Source: Trichobilharzia szidati
Taxonomy: Eukaryota; Platyhelminthes; Trematoda; Strigeidida; Schistosomatidae
Assembly: GCA_944472155.2 (NCBI GenBank)
Contig: OX235272.1
Location: 107,886,020 to 107,950,019, forward strand
Reading direction: 5' to 3'
Length of the DNA stretch: 64,000 nucleotides
The position numbers and the translations under genes were made by a program. The stretch's first letter is position 1; every line of letters begins with the position of its first letter. A model generated the notes under the pieces. That model was not told the origin of the DNA, ran no database searches, and saw nothing but the letters and a program-made list of their open reading frames with translations. This document shows positions 55,661-64,000 of this stretch, one piece after another.

Positions 55661-56585
55661 GTCGCTGAAGCTAATATGACCTAAGCATAATTTGACTTAG
55701 AATAGAATGAAATATCGAAGATGTAGACGATGTACACGCTTCACAGGAAATCCGAATAATCATTTACGATCATAAAAGACACATGACATAATATACTGTA
55801 AGGGGAGGAGTATTTTAGAACTCTAAGTTGAATTCACATGTAAGGTGAGATGATTACGTAATAATTAAAGCGTTAATCAAACAGAAAGAAATGGGTGAAT
55901 GATAAATAAAATTACTAGTGAAAAACTAATACGAGGATCAGTGCGTGTATATATAAAGTTAAGTGGTTAAAAATGAAATGAAATCCCGGTAAGGTATAGT
56001 GAAAGAGCTCGTGTCTACCAAGTTAGGGACAGTCTCTTTTTGATCCCATGATTCTGGCTTCACTCTTCAGATGGTAGCAGTTTCTATTGATTTGAATTAG
56101 CCGTCGAATGTTTTGTTGTTTTATTTGTTTGTCATATTAAAAGACCCTACCTAATGTTTTGAATTTATGTCCTACATCAACCTGGTATCGAGCTATGATG
56201 ATATCAAAAGACGGTAGGCATATGAAACATGAACTCTTCTGTAATCAAATTAACAATCCTACTTGTCAATCATCTTTCACTTCTCTCTCTGCAAACTTAC
56301 TAAGGCACGCGTATATAAATTCGCTTAACAGAAATAGTCTTTAGCAATTAATCAGCCTGACAGTGAGTAATTTCAACAAGCTACTTTTACTACACCTCCA
56401 TGTTTTAAAGCAACACTGAAATGTACGAATCACAGTAACACAAATTTACAGATTGGGCTCATTAAAAAATTAAATGAAAAGCACAAGCTTCTCATCAAAA
56501 CAGAGGTGGTTATGTAGTATGATACAGGTTGATAGGAAGCTGTCAAAACTTAAATCAACATTTGAAGTCAGTGGCTGAAGAGGTA
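55661..56585. other. Unassigned
   Basis: No gene recognised; a 61-codon open stretch at 56159 has no support. Confidence 0.35.
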
Positions 56586-56589
56586 GGAG

Positions 56590-57615
56590 TGATGGAGAAG
56601 ATTTGTAGATCAGGAGGACGATTTTGATGTGGTTGTGTTCTCTGAGCTGAATAGTTAATTTGCGAAGATTTCATCGCATACGTCAATTTGAAGTGAGCTT
56701 TTAGATTTCCCCACGAGTTTATTAGTCACCTCTCTTAGTGGCTGAACTTGAACTTGATTGGTTGTTTTTGTGTGTTTTCACACCTTCTAGGCTACTTATA
56801 TTGTATATGTCTGGATGAAATTCCGTGGATATCCATGGAACTTCATCAAAAGACATATACCCCCTAGCCAACCTATCAAACTCCAAGGTAAGCACAAAGA
56901 AAATCGCCCTACCATATATAAAGGACATCTCAGAAATCACTGCGAGACTCTTCAAACCTTTAGGAATTGACGTCGCACACAAACCAACAAAAACACTCCA
57001 GTCAGCCAGCTCTGTGTCAACCAAAAGATTCAACAACGAGAGAAGATAAAACCAAACATCATCTACAAAATAAATTGCATCGACTGAGAAAAACACTACA
57101 TTGGCTAAAGTGGACGTCCTCTTCGTCTTCGTAACCATGAACATAAACTCGCCGTCAAAAGACATGACATCCACTCCCTCATTTCGCCTCACTGCATACA
57201 GACAACCACGGACATCAATTCGACTAGGACAACGTTCAAATTTTAGATGGAGGAAACACGAAGAATGCTAGAGAATTTTTAGAGGCCTGGTGTTCCAGTG
57301 AATCGTCAATCAATAGACACATTGAGATGGACAAAGTTTACCAACCGATAAGAAGGAAACCTCACACACAGAGGGTCAAAGTTCAAGTCAAAGAAACAAT
57401 GTATACCAATACAAATAGACAAAAGAGTGTGAAAACACACAAAAACAACCAGTCACTTTCAAGGTCACCCACTAAGAGAGATGACTAATAAACTCGTGGG
57501 GAAATCTAAAAGCTCACTTCAAATTGAAGTATGCGCTGAAGATGTTGCCTAGTAGGGCGATGAAAGCTCCTCAAATTAACTATGCATTTCAGAGAACATA
57601 ACCACATTAAAAAAA
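56590..57615 (+). mobile_element. PLE-6 fragment bounded by inverted repeats of about 190 bp
   Basis: Inverted arms at 56590-56782 and 57424-57615 (GGTTGTTTTTGTGTGTTTTC on the left, its complement on the right) flank a plus-strand segment encoding LSNSKVSTKKIALPYIKDIS, ARLFKPLGIDVAHKPTKTLQ, then a GIY-YIG region (NIIYKINCID, KHYIG, RPLRLRNHEHKLAVKRHDIH) with a TGA at the CxxC-like position and a TAA after YIG. The RT part is missing. Confidence 0.83.
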
Positions 57616-57699
57616 TGTTGGATAGTTTATTCTTCAAATCTGGATCAAGTTTACTTTGTGATTAGGGTAATAATCTCACTCGACAACTTTTAGTATAAT

Positions 57700-57955
57700 T
57701 CAAGTGGTAGTTTGCCAGTGATTTGATTGGTTTCAGAACGCTTGGAAAACCTGGGATTACTGGACAGCTAGCTGCTTCGTCCTGGTTTGGGACTGACTCT
57801 TCAACAGTACGCATCCACTGATGTTCGAATGCAGGAACTTCTTGTCTGAAGGCGGGCTCGTAGACCATGGTCCAATGATCCTCTGAGTGATGATGAAATT
57901 CTGAAACTAATCATATCCCTGCAAACCAACACTTGAATATCAATCTGATGCTCAC
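57700..57955. mobile_element. SINE-R minus copy with a short plus-strand 3' end
   Basis: Minus strand 57700-57885 (body, hammerhead remnant, head), then plus-strand CAAACCAACACTTGAA at 57935-57950, an asymmetric dimer. Confidence 0.78.
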
Positions 57956-57964
57956 TACTGACTC

Positions 57965-58300
57965 ACCTTATTCAGGTAGATAGTTACCTGGATTCTGTTT
58001 GGAATTTGTGACCAGTGAGGTACAGCAGGTAGGGTGTGAAGACAAACACTCACCACCGATGACATTGGTTAGTGCCAGTGGCGCCATATAATGAATTGGC
58101 AGAAGTTGGATAGGGTCCCAGTGGCTTAATGGTTTACAACCTCGTCTCGTAAATGAAAGGTCCTGGGTTCAAATCCTATTAGTGGGTTCATACTTTTGAA
58201 GAGTCCCCAACTAGGCCGGCGAAATAGCTGTCTGGCAGCACTCCAAGCTGGTTTTCCAATGGTTCTCTAACTGATGTCATTTCATGATGAAACTCTTTTA
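57965..58300 (+). mobile_element. SINE-R with 5' unit
   Basis: 5' unit from AGATAGTTACCTGG, head GGTCCCAGTGGCTTAATGGT, B box GGTTCAAATCC, body CCAAGCTGGTTTTCCAATGG. Confidence 0.84.
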
Positions 58301-58735
58301 GTCTAATTGTTTAACCTTGGGCTAATTGCCAAACAATCAGGACAGTTTATCGTCCGCCGACGTTTAATGTGGTTAAAAATGTATAAATATGATATGAGTT
58401 TTCCCTAATAAAAAAGGTCTATTGGGAAGTCTCTAATCTTCTCCAGTCACAAATATGTTACAATGAACAGATTGAAAAAAACCCTGAGAAATACCTGCCT
58501 ATAAACTGTAAATTAAAGTGGCATACGTCCACAAAGAATATTCTTCTCGTAAATTGTTATTCATCAAAGCTGTACAGTTAATTAATATTCCTGTAAGGTC
58601 ATAGAAATACCAGTAAAGATCACTTATTATTATCAGTTGATTGAAAAACTACATAAAATTACATGTAGTAAGCGAGAAGAGAAAATGAGGAAGTGTGAAA
58701 CTTGGATAAATAGTTCTAGGTAATTTCTTAAAAAA
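58301..58735. repeat. Unnamed dispersed repeat, then a PLE-like terminus
   Basis: 58310-58430 pairs with 39250-39440. At 58545-58590 the minus strand shows TTTGATGAATAACAATTTAC then GAGAAGAATATTCTT, like a degraded PLE terminus. Confidence 0.5.
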
Positions 58736-58737
58736 AG

Positions 58738-58992
58738 TTGAGCCACGTCGTCGAAGCGTCCTCATAAGGAGCCAATATTTCAACAGAAGCCGGACATTTC
58801 AGCCTAATTGGTCTACGGGAAAATCAAAATTTGAGTGAAAAATAACAATTGACACCTGTTGGACAGGACGGTTCAGCGCTTGAAACGATGGGCACTGGGT
58901 TTGAGACTCCCCATCACTCACTCGGGAATGCAGGTACATCCAGCTGACGAGTCAGTCGCAAATAGGACGAGATATGCATTCACCAAATTACT
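58738..58992 (+). mobile_element. Sm-alpha-like head-to-tail pair
   Basis: 58738-58835 is the 3' region of one unit (GTCGTCGAAGCGTCCTCATA); 58850-58992 is the head and hammerhead of the next. Contrasts with the inverted pairs at 18.8 and 29.5 kb. Confidence 0.8.
58937..58985 (+). ncRNA. Sm-alpha-like hammerhead, 3' half degraded
   Basis: CATCCAG, canonical core CTGACGA, extended stem II GTC...GGAC, GAGA for GAAA, no clear GTC or closing strand. Confidence 0.6.
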
Positions 58993-59399
58993 TCCAGTGA
59001 TGAAAAGTTTGTAAAAATGACTTTTATTAAAACTGTAATCACATGGAAACAAGAGTATTGTTCATAAGAGTGAGGGGTTTAGAGTGTCTTTGGCGATTAT
59101 TTAAAAAGTGGGATTTCTTCTTTTTGACAGTCATAACAGAGATATTCTTGAACATATCGAGACAATATCCCACCGTTATGGGCTATGTAATTAGCTTCAT
59201 AGGAAGAAGTCAAAACCAATAAATACACATGGATATTGACAACATAGTAAAACTGTTTTTGATATTTTAATAAATAAAAGATTATGTGGAGAAGGTGAGA
59301 TGCTAAGTGTCCTGCTTAATACCCTAAAATCCTATAGTAAACACAGCTAAAGCCATAAAGACGATATGAGCATGAGTTGACCAGTTCTCATTGCTCGCA
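58993..59399. other. Unassigned, possibly rDNA spacer
   Basis: No repeat or gene recognised. It may extend the rDNA spacer leftward. Confidence 0.35.
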
Positions 59400-59842
59400 T
59401 ATATGACTGTGTATGGTTTTCTATAGTCTTGGTAGACGTATAGAAGCTATTTGCATGCTAAATTGGCTGGCAGGGGTAACAATTTTATTGAATTTGGTGG
59501 CTGCTGGCTTCGTTTATAGGGGCCTATTGTCACTATAGCGTTGCTATGCACGCTACTTTTGCATATAATAATGCGTTTGGCTGGTCTTGTATGCAAGATG
59601 AGTTCTATTGGGCTTGTCTATGCAGTGCATAATTGATTGACGCGATCATTGATCGGTGTAACAATGCTTACCTATCATTAATATACTAACGGTACGAATG
59701 GTCTACCGAGGGAGAGGGCTCTCGAGTGGTTGCGCCACAGGATGATCCTACATGCCGTTCTCTTCTCGCAAGAGGCAGGGATGGGTGTGTTTGCTTCTCC
59801 TGAAAACCAATACCCAGTCAATGGGTGTATCACTGTGTGAAT
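59400..59842 (+). other. Probable 5' external transcribed spacer of rDNA
   Basis: Lies immediately upstream of 18S in the same orientation, has higher GC than its surroundings and matches none of the window's transposons. Assignment is by position only. Confidence 0.55.
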
Positions 59843-60194
59843 AAACTGGTTGAACCTGCCAGTAGTCATATGCTTGTCTCAGAGATTAAGCCATGCATGT
59901 CTAAGTACATACCCTAAAACGGTGAAACCGCGAATGGCTCATTAAATCAGCTATGGTTCCTTAGATCATATATGCTACATGGATAACTGTAGTAATTCTA
60001 GAGCTAATACATGCAATTATGCCCTGACCCGCAAGGGAACGGGTGCATTTATTAGAACAGAACCAACCGGGGGCAATTTCGGCTGTCTCTGTTGAATTCT
60101 GTGATTACTCTGGATAACTTTAATGATCGCAGTCGGCCTTGTGTCAGCGACGGATCTTTCAAATGTCTGCCTTATCAATATGTTGGTAGGTGAT
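59843..60194 (+). rRNA. 18S rRNA 5' fragment, orphan and truncated
   Basis: Begins ACTGGTTGAACCTGCCAGTA (the universal 18S start has one different base in GTTGATCC) and continues with GTCATATGCTTGTCTCAGAG, TGCATGTCTAAGTACAT, GCGAATGGCTCATTAAATCA, GTAATTCTAGAGCTAATACA and the variable region to TTTCAAATGTCTGCCTTATC. About 350 nt of roughly 1,900 are present. It stops at GGTAGGTGAT and is followed at once by (AAT)n. It cannot give a functional rRNA. Confidence 0.95.
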
Positions 60195-60329
60195 AATAAT
60201 AATAATAACATGAGAATCTTTATGGAATTTTTATTTAAAGTTCAATAAGAGGAACTGACGGTTAGTTAAATAACGGAATAAACATTCTGACTTTTCAGCA
60301 ACGGGCACTCATATATATATATATCTAAA

Positions 60330-61380
60330 AGAGCACTAGTCAAGACTAGTCAAGAGAAGTTAGAGAAAGAATTTCTGATTCTCGAAAAAAGAGTGTTGAG
60401 AAACAATAGTTACTCTCAGAGATTCATTAATAAGTATGGAAGATCTGAAGGCTCTAATACCAAACAAATCTCAGTGGGTAAGAAGCCTGTCCTCATTCAA
60501 CTCGATCTTAAAGGTGAAAATATTGCAGCAATAGTCAACAGAAGATTGAGGAAGTCACTAGCCACAACCTATCCTGCAACCAATTTGATTCCAGTTTATA
60601 GGACAACCTGCTCTTTGGTGCAGTTGAAAGTCGACAGATATCCTGCTCATGTTAACTCCAACTGTGTATACAAGTTTACGTTAATCTAAGGGAATATTTA
60701 CATTGGTGGAACAGAGAGAAGAAGAGTACACCTCCAATTTTCTCAACATGTACCAAAAAATCTACATCTCCAGCAGGGAACAAATGCTTTCAACAGTGCC
60801 ATTGCCATGCATCTCTTTGACACGGTTCATGAGGTGAAAATCGCGAAATCCTTTAAAATTATCAATGGGCAGAAAAACTCCTCAGTTCTCCTCAAGTTTG
60901 CCAAGGCAATCTCTATAAAATGCCTGAAACCCGATTTATGTGTTCAGAAAGAGGTGGTTATCAGTCTTTCCTTGCCCATGCTGGTAACTGGATATCTTCA
61001 CTATCTCTCTCTTTCATTTGATGACGTAATCTTTGGCTTTAACCTCATCCTTGTCTCTTGTTTTTATGATTTGAGTTGAACTCAGTACATTGTTACCCAA
61101 TTTATTAGTCGCTCATCGTCTTACGCATCTCTCGTCTTTATTACATAACTCCTTTACCATTGTATACATACACTTACTTTGTTTAACTTGAACTCCCTGT
61201 GTAAAAACTATATAAGCGTAATTTTCTGAGCACTGTTCACTAATTGTGGAACTTTCTGTCAACTGAAATCATGTAAAATTTGCAAGTATGCTAAAATTGT
61301 TTCCGTACATAAACTCAATACTTTCTTTAGGCTGTAAGGAAGCAGCTGATGAGAAGGCGACGAAATAAACAATGATATTC
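60330..61380 (+). mobile_element. PLE-4 copy (linker, GIY-YIG, C-terminus, 3' UTR)
   Basis: Plus strand: FINKYGRSEGSNTKQISVGK, KPVLIQLDLKGENIAAIVNR, TTCSLVQLKVDRYPAHVNSN, CVYKF, stop, then in frame IYIGGTERRRVHLQFSQHV, FDTVHEVKIAKSFKIINGQK and C-terminus KPDLCVQKEVVISLSLP (60925-60980). The 3' UTR ends AAGCAGCTGATGAGAAGGCG then ACGAAAT near 61365. Nearest-to-intact PLE-4 here. Confidence 0.86.
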
Positions 61381-61410
61381 ATTATAATAAAGGTTTTTTG
61401 TATTTCCCAG

Positions 61411-61601
61411 TGAATGAAAAACAAAACGATATCGCTGTTTTTACTGACGTTTCTCTGTTTAATGCTACTGCTAATAGCTTTATCAAGGTAGTAGTATTAT
61501 TAAACCAGAATTTACGAAATCTACTCAGCTTGCATTATATAGAACAACTTAATCATCGTTCACCAGCAAGTTGGCCAATTGGTAAAGATAACAAAACCAG
61601 G
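61411..61601 (+). CDS. Candidate exon of an unknown host gene
   Basis: A 191-nt open segment lies between a good 3' splice site (ttttttgtatttcccag, ending 61410) and a donor-like CCAG|GTGGGT at 61602. Translated in the open frame it reads NEKQNDIAVFTDVSLFNATA, then NSFIKVVVLLNQNLRNLLSL and ends SPASWPIGKDNKTR. I recognise no domain. It shows no similarity to the PLE, LINE or SINE copies around it, sits between a PLE-4 end and a PLE-3 fragment, and is on the strand opposite the lipase, so it would belong to a gene nested in or overlapping that gene. It may equally be chance open sequence. Confidence 0.28.
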
Positions 61602-61699
61602 TGGGTGTAGATTGTTGGATTTGATAAGTGTGTAGAATTATAAAAGCAGCGTGTGTTTACATAATGAAATTGCTTATCACATTCGTGTTGACTTTGTGA

Positions 61700-62170
61700 A
61701 ATCATGGGCGAGATGGGTGTGTGTGTTGTAACCAGGTCAAATTCTGTTTTAATCCATCATTCCTATTCAGACAATTTGGATTCCACTTGATATGAAGTGC
61801 TTCTGATGATATTAGAAATTCTTTGTGATTTCTGAAATGCTTTTTCTGGATTATTTCAATACTGTCAAAATCAATTTTGTGACCTGATTCTATGGCATGT
61901 AGACCTACGGCTAATGACTTTTCAAGCTTTTCTAGTTCTCTAACTGGATTTCTCGGTGGTCGAACAGACACTCACTCTACGGTGTTCATTTCTTCTGATT
62001 ACTTTGATTTCTGTCTAGTGAGGTTTGTCTGATGTATATCGCATCACATTCCAAGCATTTTATTTTATAGGCATAATTCGAATGGGAATCCTTAGGGATT
62101 TGGTCTTTTATATGAACAAGTTTGCTTCGCAGTGAAAGTACCGTTGTATCCTGCACAAATCGCTGTTGTT
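61700..62170 (-). mobile_element. PLE-3 GIY-YIG fragment
   Basis: The minus strand encodes SKLVHIKDQIPKDSHSNYAY, KIKCLECDAIYIRQTS (GIY-YIG with R for G at YIG), then RPPRNPVRELEKLEKSLAVG, HAIESGHKIDFDSIEIIQKK. The two parts are split by a frameshift near 61990. Confidence 0.82.
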
Positions 62171-62199
62171 TCTGCTGAATTATCAAAGATTCACTTCAT

Positions 62200-62375
62200 G
62201 ATCTGCACGTCACACGTTCGATTCCCATCGAAAGGGTCATGAATGCGTGTTGCTGATGAATTTCACACAGCGACGAAATATCTGTTCAGTACTCTTTGAT
62301 TTACAATACTTCTCTAACTTATGAGACTTGCTAATCTAATTTGTAATCAGTCAAATCTATTTTAGCCGACACTTA
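62200..62375 (+). mobile_element. SINE-R fragment, very degraded
   Basis: CGTTCGATTCCCATCG (B box), GTTGCTGATGAATTTCACAC, CGACGAAATATCTGTTCAGT: hammerhead order still readable. Confidence 0.6.
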
Positions 62376-62815
62376 AAATTTTTCATTCATATGAAAAATA
62401 TTGTATTTCCTGGTAATTTTTTCACCTAAAAAACAACCAACATTACACACCTACCCGCCTACCTACCTACCTAATGAATAAAAAAAATTTTTTTTTTGAA
62501 AACCATTAAATCTGAACTTGATTTGGACATTTTACATCATAAATTTTATTGCCTATTTTTGGCGACGAAAATTTTTGTGACAAAAATTAAATCATCTGCT
62601 AAAAATTCAATGACAAATTTCACAAAGTAATTTGGGTTACAGTGTAAAGCGGGAATAGCGCAGTTAAACTCGTTGAAATATGATATTGTTGTGTTTCCTA
62701 GTAAACTGTATTTCTTTCCTTAGTGTATTGTTGTATTTCGCTGAGTTAGATCAACTGATCGTGAAGCGTTCAGTGTCATTCTAGATTATGAATATTTCCG
62801 AGTTGAACGGTCTAG
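62376..62815. other. Unassigned; (CCTA)n at 62447-62475 and T/A tracts
   Basis: Simple repeats only. Confidence 0.45.
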
Positions 62816-62819
62816 CTTG

Positions 62820-63430
62820 GAGAATATATCAGCATCACAAACATCCATGTAACCGTAATATATGTGTGTAAAACTTTGGCACTGTGGAAGTAAGTAATTC
62901 CATATTAGTTTGTTTATTAGATGTATCACATAGTGATGAAACAGTATTATTATTTACTGGATGACGTTTCGAACACAATTTATTACTGCTCATAATCATT
63001 TCATCAATTATAATCACACAACTTCGAAACTTGAGTTTTATAGTTTTATTTGTCTTCTCCTATTTGTCATCGTTGCGGTAGTAGAATTTTCCAGATATCC
63101 GACTGGACAGGTGTTGAATCATTCATATTACACGTATTTGCAGTTGATTCGATAAATAAAGTTTCCGTTATCAATCTCTCCCTCTATCCTGTTACATTAG
63201 ATTTTGAAACTGTCACATTATCCCATCCTGTATTGCATGGTTGTGCGTAATGGCATGTATTCAATGGTATAGCTGAACTATTCTCTACGTTTTTTATCTC
63301 ATTCGGGTCAACTAATCTAGATTTTGCTGCCAGGCTTTTGTGCTTCGCTAGTCTAACTGAATGACTGACCGATCCTGTTCTACTGCTATGTATTTGACCT
63401 GACAGTCAGTGGAGACAGGCTATTAGATAA
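62820..63430 (+). repeat. Single-arm relative of the fold-back element
   Basis: GACGTTTCGAACACAATTTA, TTACTGCTCATAATCAT at 62962-63000 match the 29885-29935 arm. The distal part (63130-63420) matches 13725-14080. Confidence 0.7.
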
Positions 63431-64000
63431 ATTAAATTATTTTGTTTGATTGATTGACTTGACAGGATCGATCCTTTAGCCGACAAAGCTTGTTTCTAAT
63501 TGAGTTTGTGGGCAGTTTGACTGCCAGCCACTTTTATTCCTGCCTGCTGTATTGTTAGGAATTCGGCATCTCCAAGGTTTCCGATGTTCCTTCTTTGTAT
63601 GGAATAACTACCGATGGAGATTTAATTTGCCTATTTTAGGTGTTGTCATTATCCTGTGCATGTTTGACATGCATGTTGTCATTAATATTATTATCCCAAT
63701 CCCTACTATTATTATTTATTTTATTTTTACATTCCCCTGCATACTTTCTGACTAATTTATCAGGGTAATTATTAAGTTTCAAAGCTTCTTTTATATGCCT
63801 CACTTTCTGTATTTTTCCTTGGTACTACTAAGTTTTCGTGGACTACCACTTATCTTTAAATATTCCTATTTTTAATATTAGAACAAGACAAATAATAGGC
63901 GAACAATTTTGTTTTCAATTAGGTCTTCTTCAAGCTTAACTCTAATTTACATAGATTTATATATTAAAATATTTTAACCAATGACGGTGATTTTGTGGAT
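63431..64000. other. Unassigned; PLE-like terminus at 63900-63960
   Basis: TTTTCAATTAGGTCTTCTTC and CTTAACTCTAATTTACAT near 63915-63950 echo the PLE terminus at 41815-41850. No gene recognised. Confidence 0.45.

Noticed and set aside
56722..57192. 156-residue minus-strand open frame
   Set aside because: It is antisense to the PLE-6 linker and GIY-YIG remnant, which reads better on the plus strand.
59678..60211. Two minus-strand open frames over the rDNA
   Set aside because: Antisense to ETS and 18S rRNA; no coding evidence.

Overview
The window looks like repeat-packed intronic DNA from a schistosome-type blood fluke (Trematoda). Grounds: several Sm-alpha-like hammerhead-ribozyme SINE units, many degraded Penelope-like elements (PLEs), a Merlin (IS1016-like) DNA transposon remnant, three non-LTR (LINE) lineages, AT-rich bases, split coding exons with GT/AG borders, and a eukaryotic 18S rRNA 5' fragment. 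The species cannot be fixed from sequence alone.

One host gene is clear: three minus-strand, phase-0 exons (42735-43037, 15293-15364, 9913-10215) join into about 225 residues of the C-terminal half of an acid lipase (lysosomal acid lipase/gastric lipase family), ending in a stop codon. The intron between the first two is about 27.4 kb and the next about 5.1 kb. Both are filled with nested transposons. Exons for the N-terminal half, including the nucleophile serine, were not found up to 64 kb, so the next intron is also probably large. A small unrelated candidate exon lies on the plus strand at 61411-61601.

Everything else is mostly transposon. Labels used here are local. PLE-1 to PLE-6 are Penelope-like families (RT plus GIY-YIG) whose ends carry hammerhead-like motifs. 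LINE-A has an FADD reverse transcriptase and a C-terminus rich in WRR/ALCS. LINE-B has YSDD and HRLRWLGHVLRM. LINE-C is CR1-like with YADD and a trinucleotide-repeat tail. SINE-R has a tRNA-like head followed by a hammerhead fold. SINE-T has a tRNA-like head and shares its 3' tail with LINE-A. SINE-T2 has the same head with another body. Sm-alpha-like units also occur.

Layout: 0-9.5 kb, PLE-4/PLE-3/PLE-2/PLE-1 pieces, SINEs and a LINE-A. 9.9-10.2 kb, terminal lipase exon. 10.3-15.2 kb, SINEs, Merlin, LINE-A. 15.3 kb, small lipase exon. 15.4-42.6 kb, the giant intron with all families, including a fold-back element at 29.3-31.0 kb and a LINE inside a LINE at 32.8-34.8 kb. 42.7-43.0 kb, upstream lipase exon. 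43.1-59 kb, more of the same, with a 499-base assembly gap (47428-47926), a tandem 1 kb duplication (49.1-51.2 kb) and two PLE units with inverted ends. 59.4-60.2 kb, an orphan rDNA fragment. 60.3-64 kb, PLE-4, PLE-3 and a fold-back-family relative.

Most notable observations: (1) ribozyme SINEs sit again and again as head-to-head inverted dimers, and in two cases a direct repeat flanks the whole dimer, so the dimer inserted as one unit; (2) SINE-R carries a complete canonical hammerhead layout distinct from Sm-alpha; (3) SINE-T and LINE-A share a 3' tail and one locus is a LINE-A/SINE-T chimera; (4) two inverted PLE-2 copies share a tract that appears identical over about 580 bp between diverged flanks; (5) PLE units with inverted termini, one with a target duplication; (6) an 18S fragment ending in an (AAT)n tail like that of the local LINEs.
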